Shown in pieces: positions 7,109 through 15,300 of a DNA stretch of 32,569 bases (position 1 is its first letter; each line of letters starts with the position of its first letter). Source of the stretch: Bacteroidales bacterium. Its GTDB lineage: Bacteria > Bacteroidota > Bacteroidia > Bacteroidales > F082. The DNA is taken from the NCBI GenBank assembly GCA_017381865.1, contig JAFOBJ010000043.1:1-32569 (forward strand). The letters run 5' to 3'. The position numbers and the translations under genes were made by a program. The notes beneath the pieces were generated by a model. That model was not told the origin of the DNA, made no database searches, and saw only the letters and a list, made by a program, of their open reading frames with translations.

Positions 7109-9256
7109 ATGAGAAGAACATTAGTATTAATCGCATTGGTTTCATTAGCAATATCATCATTTGCACAGGAAAAGAAAATGCTTACTCCTATGGACGCAGC
7201 GTATCAAAATCGCAGCATCTACCCTGTAGGCAAAAACGTAAATTGGTTGACTGGTTCTGACAAATACATTTTCACAGAAAACAACAACCTTATGGTTCAA
7301 GATGTTAATGCTAAAGACGCAAACATTTTATTAACTTTAGACCAAATCAATTCATACTTAAATCAAGCTGGAATGGACAGCATCAAACGTCTTCCTAACT
7401 TGACTTGGCTCGACACCGAAAAAGCTTATTATTATAGTTTTAACCAAAACACAAATAATGTCGACCTTAATATTCTTAACATAAAAGCAAAAAATATCAA
7501 GAAAGTTGCAGAAGTTCCAGCAAATGCTGAAAATCACACAATAACAACTCCATCTTTAAAAGTCGCTTACACAATCGACAATAATTTATATTATGCCGAT
7601 GGAGAAAAACAAGTACAAGTAACAGACAACGCAGCTCATGTTATTGCAGGTCAATCAGTTCACCGTAACGAATTCGCCATCGACGGCGGTATTTTCTGGT
7701 CACCAGACGGAAGCAAACTCGCTTATTATTCAATGGATGAAAGTATGGTTTCTGACTATCCTTTGGTTGACATCACCACACGCGTCGCTGAAGCAAAACC
7801 TATCAAATATCCAATGGCTGGCATGACAAGTCACGAAGTCACATTAAAAATTTATGACACAGAAAATGGTGAAGAAATCGTTGTCAAGACAGAAGATCCA
7901 GCTGATCAATACCTTACATCAATAACATGGAATCCTAACAACGAAATGATTTATATCGGCGTATTGAACCGCGGACAAAACCATCTTCAGTTCAACGAAT
8001 ATAACGCATTGAACGGCGAATATTTACAAACAATTTTCGAAGACAGAGACGAGCAATATGTAGAGCCTGTTGGTCCAGCTCATTTCTTGCCAAACAGCAC
8101 TAAAGAGTTCTTATGGCTCGCACAACGCGATGGTTTCTATCACGTTTGGAAACACAATACAATCACAAAAGAAGCTAAACAAATCACAAAAGGCGACTTC
8201 GTCATCACATCTTTTGAAGGTTTCGACAAAAAAGGCGACAACATTTACTACACTTCAACAGAAGTAAGTCCATTGGAACGTCATTATTACAAACATAACA
8301 TCAAGAATGGCAAAAAAGTAAAAATCAGCAAATTACACGGAACACACAGTGTAATGCCAAGTGCTTCTGGAAAATATTTCATCGATTCTTATTCAAGTAC
8401 AGAAGTAGCAAGAAACATCGACATCATGGATGCTAATGGCAAGATGGTCAAACGTTTACATGAAGCCACAGATCCTTTGAAAGAATATAACATCGGCACT
8501 ATCGAACTCGGCACTTTGAAAGCAGAAGACGGACAGACTCTTTACACTCGTCTCATCAAGCCTTATAACTTCGACGAAAACAAGAAATATCCAGTGGTGA
8601 TTTACGTTTACGGCGGTCCACACGCACAAATGATTACAGATTCATGGACTGCAGGTGCTGGCATCTTCTTACATTATCTTTCACAAGAAGGTTTCATCGT
8701 CTTCACTTTGGATAACAGAGGTTCTGCAGATCGTGGTGAGGCTTTCGAACAAGTGATTCACCGTCAATGCGGACAAGCAGAAATGCGCGACCAAAAAGTC
8801 GGCATCGATTATCTTAAAACACTCCCTTACGTCGACGCTGACCGCATCGGAACTGACGGCTGGAGCTACGGCGGTTTTATGAGTACAAACATGAAAATCA
8901 ACTATCCAGAAGATGTTAAAGTATCAACAGCTGGCGGTCCTGTGATGGACTGGAAATATTATGAAGTGATGTACGGCGAACGTTATATGGACACTCCAGA
9001 AGAAAATCCAGAAGGCTACGAACTCACAAGCCTTGAAAACAAAACAGATAAACTCGAAGGTAAATTGATGATAATCCACTGCACCACTGACCCTGTCGTT
9101 CTTTGGCAACATTCTTTGGTATTCGTTCAAAACTGCATCGAAAACGGAAAACAATTGGATTACTTCGTCTATCCAGGTCACGACCACAATGTCTATGGTC
9201 CTGACAGAGCTCACCTTATAACAAAAATCACCGAGTATTTTAAAGCAAACCTTTAA
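7109..9256 (+). CDS. ptpA: S9B prolyl tripeptidyl-peptidase
   Basis: 715-aa exported serine peptidase: signal peptide about 1-19 (cleavage after SSFA), N-terminal beta-propeller to about residue 460, then the alpha/beta-hydrolase domain. The catalytic triad is Ser586 (GWSYGG), Asp661 (CTTDPVV) and His693 (GHDHNVYG). The glutamates that bind the substrate N-terminus in Porphyromonas gingivalis PTP-A (Glu205 and Glu636) have matches at Glu188 (VHRNEFAI) and Glu619 (YYEVMYGERY). Their spacing to the Ser (398 and 33 residues) agrees with that enzyme as I recall it. Recalled PTP-A blocks such as SPLERH, YVYGGPHAQ and FEQVIHR also match. PTP-A cuts Xaa-Xaa-Pro tripeptides from N-termini, so this label is preferred over DPP IV, its nearest relative. 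A strong terminator closes the gene. Confidence 0.85.
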   Translation: MRRTLVLIALVSLAISSFAQEKKMLTPMDAAYQNRSIYPVGKNVNWLTGSDKYIFTENNNLMVQDVNAKDANILLTLDQINSYLNQAGMDSIKRLPNLTWLDTEKAYYYSFNQNTNNVDLNILNIKAKNIKKVAEVPANAENHTITTPSLKVAYTIDNNLYYADGEKQVQVTDNAAHVIAGQSVHRNEFAIDGGIFWSPDGSKLAYYSMDESMVSDYPLVDITTRVAEAKPIKYPMAGMTSHEVTLKIYDTENGEEIVVKTEDPADQYLTSITWNPNNEMIYIGVLNRGQNHLQFNEYNALNGEYLQTIFEDRDEQYVEPVGPAHFLPNSTKEFLWLAQRDGFYHVWKHNTITKEAKQITKGDFVITSFEGFDKKGDNIYYTSTEVSPLERHYYKHNIKNGKKVKISKLHGTHSVMPSASGKYFIDSYSSTEVARNIDIMDANGKMVKRLHEATDPLKEYNIGTIELGTLKAEDGQTLYTRLIKPYNFDENKKYPVVIYVYGGPHAQMITDSWTAGAGIFLHYLSQEGFIVFTLDNRGSADRGEAFEQVIHRQCGQAEMRDQKVGIDYLKTLPYVDADRIGTDGWSYGGFMSTNMKINYPEDVKVSTAGGPVMDWKYYEVMYGERYMDTPEENPEGYELTSLENKTDKLEGKLMIIHCTTDPVVLWQHSLVFVQNCIENGKQLDYFVYPGHDHNVYGPDRAHLITKITEYFKANL

Positions 9257-9274
9257 GAAGACTTTAGAATTCAT

Positions 9275-9312
9275 AAAAAGCGAGCAGAAATTGATTTCTG
9301 CTCGCTTTTTTT
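9275..9312 (+). terminator. Strong intrinsic terminator after the tripeptidyl-peptidase gene
   Basis: A perfect 16-bp stem, 9275-9290 (AAAAAGCGAGCAGAAA) with 9295-9310, a 4-base loop and T5 within the stem continuing to T7. It lies 18 bases after the stop codon. Confidence 0.93.
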
Positions 9313-9347
9313 ATAAATCCTGAATTCCGAACATTCCTCATTCCCGA

Positions 9348-9373
9348 AGACGCCACATGGGTGACGTCTCTAC
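9348..9373 (-). repeat. REP-like palindrome downstream of the RAYT gene
   Basis: Imperfect palindrome with AGACG-CCAC and GTG-A-CGTCTC arms and CTAC (GTAG on the minus strand) at the foot. With the oppositely oriented copy at 10048-10074 it brackets the RAYT gene as an inverted pair. Confidence 0.85.
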
Positions 9374-9422
9374 AAAATTCTCTATTATTAAAATGTATTT
9401 TATTTATAAATGGAATTTAACA

Positions 9423-9968
9423 TCATTGGTCAGATAGCGTATAATGTTCATCATTTTGCCATTTAATGACATTATTATCAATATAATGTTCTACCACAAT
9501 AAAATCCGAATAATCTCTTATAATTCTGTCGTAAAACCTGGTTTGCCACATGAATGGAAGGTCGTTGTTTCTTGCGTATTGCGTCACAAACGATTTAAAT
9601 CTGGAAATAACATGCGACAATCTTCCACATTTATTCGCAGTTTGTTGCATCTTCTCATTCATATCGTCATTAACATTTTTTACCTTTTTCTTTCCCTTTT
9701 CAATGGCGACAAGCAGATGAACATGATTCGGCATAATGACATATGACAATATCCCTACATCATCATAAAACAAATGCAATTCTTTCAAATAAGAATCTGC
9801 ACAATTGCCAATCTGAGACAACACCATCTGTCTATCAATTATTTCTCCGAAATAATGAATACGTTTATCTGTACATATCGTTATGAAATAATATCCAATG
9901 TTGTAATCATGCCATTCTGCACGAGCTGATGGAATCCTATATTTATTCCTAAAAAGATTATTTGACAT
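9423..9968 (-). CDS. REP-associated tyrosine transposase (RAYT; Y1/HUH, IS200-like)
   Basis: Small single-strand DNA nuclease of the Y1 transposase superfamily (181 aa from the ATG at 9968). The HUH motif is HVH in MPNHVHLLVA (residues 82-84). The likely nucleophile is the Tyr in VEHYIDNN (residue 162), at the position of Tyr115 (DYIYINP) in E. coli TnpA_REP. FITICTDKRIHYFG near the N-terminus is the usual first strand. Domesticated RAYTs act on REP hairpins by recognising a GTAG tetranucleotide at the foot; palindromes with GTAG feet flank this gene on both sides and fill the next 2.3 kb. An in-frame TTG at 9992 would add 8 residues, but the ATG is preferred. No terminal inverted repeats or passenger genes were seen, so it is not a complete insertion sequence. 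Confidence 0.88.
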   Translation of the reverse strand: MSNNLFRNKYRIPSARAEWHDYNIGYYFITICTDKRIHYFGEIIDRQMVLSQIGNCADSYLKELHLFYDDVGILSYVIMPNHVHLLVAIEKGKKKVKNVNDDMNEKMQQTANKCGRLSHVISRFKSFVTQYARNNDLPFMWQTRFYDRIIRDYSDFIVVEHYIDNNVIKWQNDEHYTLSDQ

Positions 9969-10047
9969 TTTTTTTGGTTTTTGATATGCCAAAAATACAA
10001 CATATTTCTATAATAAAAAAGTTAATATTTTTTCACCATCGCCCCAT

Positions 10048-10418
10048 GTAGAGACGTCACTCCCGTGGAGTCTCTTCGGGTTCCTGATTTCAACGGATTC
10101 CTGGATTCCTGAGACGCCACAGGGGTGACGTCTCTTCAAATTCCATATTTCAACGGATGCCTGGATTCATGAGACGCCACAGGGGTGACGTCTCTACCAA
10201 ATTCTCTATTATAAAAACACATCATATTTATAAAGAATATCCATAAAAAAACAATCGACTTTGTCACCATCGCCCATTGTAGAGACGTCACTCCCGTGGC
10301 GTCTCTTCGGGTTCCATAATTTAACGGACTTCTGGATTCACATCCGTGACATCTCTTCGAATTCCTGATTTCAACGATTTTCTGGATTCCTGAGACGCCA
10401 CAGGGGTGACGTCTCTAC
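10048..10418. repeat. REP array 1 (five copies plus one remnant), upstream of plsC
   Basis: This fills most of the gene-free stretch 9969-10568. Full palindromes (arms GAGACG and CGTCTC or a one-base variant) lie at 10051-10074, 10111-10134, 10171-10194, 10282-10305 and 10392-10415. Copies at 10051 and 10282 have GTAG on the plus strand; 10171 and 10392 have it on the minus strand; 10111 has a degenerate foot (CTTC). 10081-10140 and 10141-10200 are a 60-bp direct duplication. A half element (ATCCGTGACATCTCTT) lies near 10342-10357. Spacers share words such as AACGGA and CTGGATTC. No gene is seen here. Confidence 0.88.
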
Positions 10419-10534
10419 CAAATTCCTAAAATTAACGGATTCCGGAAATTGCAATTCCATGTCGTCTCATAAAAAAATCATGATTTTATAATAATTCATA
10501 ATTAAAAATATCGCCCGTTATTAAATGATTTTTT

Positions 10535-10542
10535 TAAATTTG
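10535..10542 (+). promoter_or_regulatory. Candidate -7 box for the acyltransferase gene
   Basis: TAAATTTG is an exact TAnnTTTG match, 26 bases before the ATG, just after REP array 1. No clear -33 TTTG. Confidence 0.5.
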
Positions 10543-10568
10543 TGGTTTCATCATAAAAGCATAAAATC

Positions 10569-11846
10569 ATGGGAAAAATTCAAGATGACAATAAATTATA
10601 TTCATTTCTAAGACCATTTATCGATCATCATTTAAGAAAATCTTTTCGTCGTTACGAAGTGGTTGGTTTGGAGAATATTCCACAAAATGCTGCATGTATC
10701 TTCGCCGCAAATCACACCAACACATTGATGGATGCCTTGGTGTTGCTTAGCATGACACGCGAAAAAAAAGTATTTATCGCTCGTGGCGACATTTTCAAGA
10801 AAGCATTCATCGCAAAGATTATGCATTTCTTACGCATTCTTCCTATTTATCGTATCCGCGATGGTTATAAGAGTGTGAAAGACAATAATGCTGAAATTAT
10901 CGAAAAAGCTTCCGATGTCATTCACGACGAAGTAAAACTTTTCCTTTTCCCAGAAGCTGCACACAGAACCAAGCATTCTCTCCGCCAACTCAGCAAAGGA
11001 ATATTCCACATCGCTTTTAAAGCTAACGAAGAATTCGGTCACGAAAAACCAGTATATATCATCCCTATTGGCATAGAATACGGCGATTATTTCCGCTATC
11101 GCTCAACAGCACTCATCAATATAGGCGAACCAATCAACGTGACGGGATTCGTCAATCAAAACAAAGACGAAAACGAAGCCGTCGTCATGAATAAACTTCG
11201 TGAGTTGTTGACCAAAAAATTGTCAAAACAAATTTCTTATATCCCTGATAACGAAGAAAACTACGAAGCCATCTGGGAAATGACCAAGATAAAATCAGGG
11301 CTAAATGGCAGCTTAGAAGAACGTTTAAAACGTAATCAGAAGATTATCACAGAAATTCTAGAATGGAAAGAAAAAGAGCCTGAAAAAGCACAGGAGACTT
11401 TTGAAAAAGTCAACAAATTCATAAAGAAACGTAAGAAAAAAGGTATCTCCGTAACATCCGTCACCAAAGAAAAACCTTGTCACGCCGCGTTATGGAAGAC
11501 TTTAGTCACATTATTAGGACTTCCTTTCTACCTTGTTTCTGCAGTGGCAAACCTGCCAATATGGTTAATCACCATGATTTTGAAAAATGTCTTCAAAGAC
11601 AAAGCTTGGGGCAATACAGTAAGTTTCGCTGTTGAAACAATATTACATCCTTTGTTGACGACATTATGCATCGTCTTGACATTCTGCAAACTTCCTTGGG
11701 AAATGGCTTCAGCAAGCTGCATTTTCTACTATTTCAGTTATATGTACTTTGTGGATTTCACCGAATTCATCAGAAGATGGATTTCCGATGTGAAATGGAG
11801 CTTCAACAAGAAACTTCGCCAATTTAAATTGACAATTAACAAATAA
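10569..11846 (+). CDS. PlsC-type glycerolipid acyltransferase
   Basis: 425-aa membrane-associated acyltransferase (PlsC superfamily), expected to acylate glycerol-3-phosphate, dihydroxyacetone phosphate or lysophosphatidate in phospholipid synthesis. Block I is NHTNTLMD (residues 48-55): His49 and Asp55 are separated by five residues instead of the common four, as in the yeast Gat1/Gpt2 branch. The FPE block is LFPEAAHR, with an Ala where Gly is usual, followed by LRQLSKGIFHIAF. A basic, charged middle region (about 220-300) and two C-terminal hydrophobic hairpins (about 310-340 and 355-400) suggest tight membrane association. The exact substrate cannot be read from sequence. It stands alone between two REP arrays, with its own promoter box and terminator. 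Confidence 0.82.
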   Translation: MGKIQDDNKLYSFLRPFIDHHLRKSFRRYEVVGLENIPQNAACIFAANHTNTLMDALVLLSMTREKKVFIARGDIFKKAFIAKIMHFLRILPIYRIRDGYKSVKDNNAEIIEKASDVIHDEVKLFLFPEAAHRTKHSLRQLSKGIFHIAFKANEEFGHEKPVYIIPIGIEYGDYFRYRSTALINIGEPINVTGFVNQNKDENEAVVMNKLRELLTKKLSKQISYIPDNEENYEAIWEMTKIKSGLNGSLEERLKRNQKIITEILEWKEKEPEKAQETFEKVNKFIKKRKKKGISVTSVTKEKPCHAALWKTLVTLLGLPFYLVSAVANLPIWLITMILKNVFKDKAWGNTVSFAVETILHPLLTTLCIVLTFCKLPWEMASASCIFYYFSYMYFVDFTEFIRRWISDVKWSFNKKLRQFKLTINK

Positions 11847-11852
11847 CAATAT

Positions 11853-11879
11853 AGAGACGAGAAATCGTCTCTTTTTTTT
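11853..11879 (+). terminator. Intrinsic terminator after the acyltransferase gene
   Basis: An 8-bp stem AGAGACGA (11853-11860) with TCGTCTCT (11865-11872), GAAA tetraloop, then T7. The stem uses the same AGAGACG/CGTCTCT word as the REP palindromes. Confidence 0.88.
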
Positions 11880-11919
11880 ACAATTACAAATACTGGATTC
11901 CGCACATTCCCCATCCCCT

Positions 11920-12317
11920 GAGACGCCACAGGGGTGACGTCTCTACCAAATTCCATCAAAAAAAACAATCGACATTTTATTAATCGCCCCATGTAGAGAC
12001 GTCACTCCCGTGGCGTCTCTTCGGATTCCATAATTTAACGGACTTCTGGATTCATATCCGTGACATCTCTTCGAATTCCTGATTTCAACGGATGCCTGGA
12101 TTCATGAGACGCCACAGGGGTGACGTCTCTACCAATTTCCATCATAAAAAAACAATCGACATTTTATCAATCGCCCCCATGTAGAGACGTCACTCCCGTG
12201 GCGTCTCTTCGGGTTCCATAATTTAACGGACTTCTGGATTCACATCCGCAACGTCTCTAAATCACGATTCCCGAATATTCCTCATCCCCGGAGACGCCAC
12301 AGGGGTGACGTCTCTAC
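11920..12317. repeat. REP array 2 (five copies plus remnants), between plsC and the giant subtilase
   Basis: This fills the gene-free stretch 11880-12327. Palindromes lie at 11920-11943, 11996-12019, 12106-12129, 12184-12207 and 12291-12314, strictly alternating in orientation. GTAG is on the minus strand at the first, third and fifth copies and on the plus strand at the second and fourth. The composite unit repeats about every 186-188 bp (11920 to 12106, 11996 to 12184, 12106 to 12291), and each unit also carries a half element (near 12056 and 12244). The spacer sequence is shared with array 1 (for example AATTTAACGGACTTCTGGAT). No gene is seen here. Confidence 0.88.
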
Positions 12318-12327
12318 CAAAACACAA

Positions 12328-12357
12328 AAAAATAGAGACGTCTCCGTCTCTATTTTT
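12328..12357 (-). terminator. Intrinsic terminator of the 3199-aa subtilase gene
   Basis: A 13-bp perfect stem: AAAAATAGAGACG (12328-12340) with CGTCTCTATTTTT (12345-12357), loop TCTC. On the minus strand it ends in T5 and lies 26 bp after the stop codon. The stem again resembles REP arms. Confidence 0.85.
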
Positions 12358-12382
12358 AATATTTATAAGATTTTATATCTTA

Positions 12383-15300
12383 TCAATAAACCACGATCTT
12401 TTGTGTCTTAGCACCGTCGCCGTTTATCAAGCGAACCACATATGCAGCTTGACTGAAATTGCTTACATTTATTCTATTGTTGTCGCTTGTGACTTCACTG
12501 CTATAAACTACGCGGCCCATCACATCGATGATTTGTACAACACCGTCTGTGTTGAAGATAAGTTCTTCACCTGACATGAAAGCGAACTTGTCTTGTTCAA
12601 CTGTGCTGTTACCCTTAGCGAATTTCAATACGAAGCGATTGCCGTTTTCTTGTGGTGTTGTTGTGAATGAATAACTTCTTGTCAACATATCTGTTTCAAC
12701 ACCATTGATTTTATCAACCAATACAACATGTTTGAATTCGCCTGTTGGTTCGATATGGATGTTATATTCTCCCATACGTTTTGCCTTGAATACAAGTTCT
12801 ACCTCAAGAGCGTCGCTGTTGCAGTTATAGATACCATAAGGAGCGCCGTTTTCTAAGACATAAACCAAAGCGATGTCTTCGTTGAAGTTCTTAATCTTAG
12901 GGAAGCCCTCTTGTTCACCTGCGAGGTTTACGATGACGTTGTCGTTACCAGCCTTACCAGAAGCGATGACATTCAATGAGCTTACTTCTTCGATGTTTCT
13001 GCTGCTTCTTTGGTTGTATGACAATGTTGGATTTGAACCTATAGCTTTTACGAAGAAACCGTCACCGACTTTAATTTCGCCGCTTGTCAGATAATTGTAA
13101 CCGCCTTGTTCATTAACCACTGCATAGCCGTTAGCCAAGTCATTTGCAGTTGTGTTAGCCCAGTTCATATTGAATGAGAATGGGTTACCGAGCAAGTAAT
13201 AGTTAGAGAGTTCATCTTCGCTGTTATAGCCTAAGTTAAATTCGTAAGACTTTTCATGGTGGAGGATACCTTTGAATGTAGCCACTGTTTCATTTTCGTA
13301 TGAAGCGAGGTAACCTACGCCTTGTTCAAATTCTGTCTCGAACTTGCTGAGTTCTGTGCCAGAAGAAGTGCCAAATGCTGATACCTTTTCGAAACCACCC
13401 TTGACGTCTGTCATCTTTGCTACTGGAGCAACTGATTTAGCTGAAGATGGTCCTATTGTAAGTTTGATGTTATTGATGTAGTATACATTTGCTGGAGATC
13501 CATATCTACCAGTATTTACTGCAGATCCATAGAATGTTGAAACATTGGCTAAATTTAATGCAGAATTTGAACTACAATAATACAAACCTCTCCATTCATT
13601 TATTTGTGAACTATAGAATTTATCGCAAATATCCTGTGAATAACCATAGTTAGTTCCTGTTTGGTCATAAACTGTAACGGCAATATTTCCACCTGTATAT
13701 TCAAATTCATTTTGGAAATAGATTGTTACCCAATCTCCTGCCATACCAAAGTTAAATGTACCTTGATATACTATATCTGAATCTGAGAATACACACCAAT
13801 CATAATTTCCACTAAATGATGCTTTATCTACATTCTGCATATATACAACGATATCACGGACATTATTGTTACCTGTAGCATGGTGGAAAGAAATACCCTT
13901 GATACTTCCTGATGTTACACCTATTTCACTTTGTGTATAAATTTGTTGTGATAATGTGTATTTGTAAGGAGCATAATTATATGTAGGAACTGATAATTGA
14001 GCAATAGTACCATCACCTATTGGAACTATTGTAGTACCTGCGGCATGTGTTGTAACACAAGCTTCATCTGATATTTCTGAATTTCCTACTTCGTTAACAG
14101 CGACAACTGTAAAGCAGTATTCTGTGCCTGCTGATAAGCCACTAACGACATAAGTATCTCCTGTTACACCTGTTGCAATTATAGCTCCTTCTTGGTAGAT
14201 ATTATAAGTTTCTGCACCTGCTGCTGACATTTTCAACTCTATAGTTGTTTCACCTGTTGGTGCAGCTGCTAATTCTGGTTTATTTGGAACTACAGGTGTA
14301 CAATTTATTACATAATTATAGCTAATTGTGCCAGAAGAACATGAGGTTTGATTATGGATTACTTTGCCGTCTTCGTATTTGACAGTAAATGTATTTTCAG
14401 ATTGATAGCTACCTGTTCCATAATATGTTATTGTCATTTCAGCATTTTGTGGGATTGCTAAAGTTTCTGTTTTTGTTTTATAAGATTGTCCTGAACCTAC
14501 AAATTCTATTCTTTTAGTAGTTCCACTATATGAAATTTCCAAATAGTTATTATTCCAACCGTCACCATAGCTGTCATTTAAAGTGAAGATTACATAACAA
14601 CCACTAAACGCATCTGTTTCAGCACAATCTTCATTTGATGCAGCAGACTCACCGCCAGAGTTAACAGCTTTCACTGTGAAGCAGTATTCTGTTCCTGCAT
14701 CCAATCCTTCAACAGTGTATGTTGTTCCTGTTACTCCTGTTGCAACAGAATTGCCACCTTGGTAAACATTATAACTTGTTGCTGTTGCTGATGCATTCCA
14801 TGTTAATACAATTGAATTTTCTCCATTTGATGTTGCGGCTAAGTTTGCAGGAGCTGATGGTGGTAACATTTTTGTTGTTGCACAAACTTCTGCTGTTGCT
14901 TCTGATTCTTCTCCCAATTCGTTAACAGATGTAACTTTATAGCAGTATGTTGTTAAAGCTGCTAAACCTTGAACTGTACATGTTGTTCCTGTTACATTTG
15001 CTACGAATTCTGAACCTTTATAAACATTGTAGCTTGTAGCGACCAAAACTGGGTTCCAACTCAAAGAGATTGATGAAGAACTTTCAGCTGTAGCAACCAA
15101 GTTTTGTGGTGCTGTTGGAGTTGGGTCAACTGACATACCAAGTTGAACTTGACTTACATAAGATTGTGAAGAACCCGTACCTAAATTTGACATATCATAT
15201 GGGCTACTACCGTATTTATATAAAGATCTTCCTGAAGCAGTATATCTATAGAAGGTATGGTAAGTACCATAATCTGTTCCTGTTTTATCATATACTGTAA

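Noticed and set aside
7109-9256. Dipeptidyl-peptidase IV
   Set aside because: It is the same S9B family, but the Glu in YYEVMYGERY and many recalled blocks match PTP-A, so the tripeptidyl label fits better.
9969-9992. TTG start giving a 189-aa RAYT
   Set aside because: An ATG 24 bases downstream leaves the conserved domain whole; the extra residues show no family similarity.
9348-10074. Complete insertion sequence bounded by inverted palindromes
   Set aside because: The flanking palindromes are members of the dispersed REP family and no target duplication was seen; the gene fits a RAYT better than an autonomous IS200 element.
10048-12317. CRISPR array
   Set aside because: Repeats alternate in orientation, have uneven spacing, and their spacers are themselves repeated; no cas genes are present.
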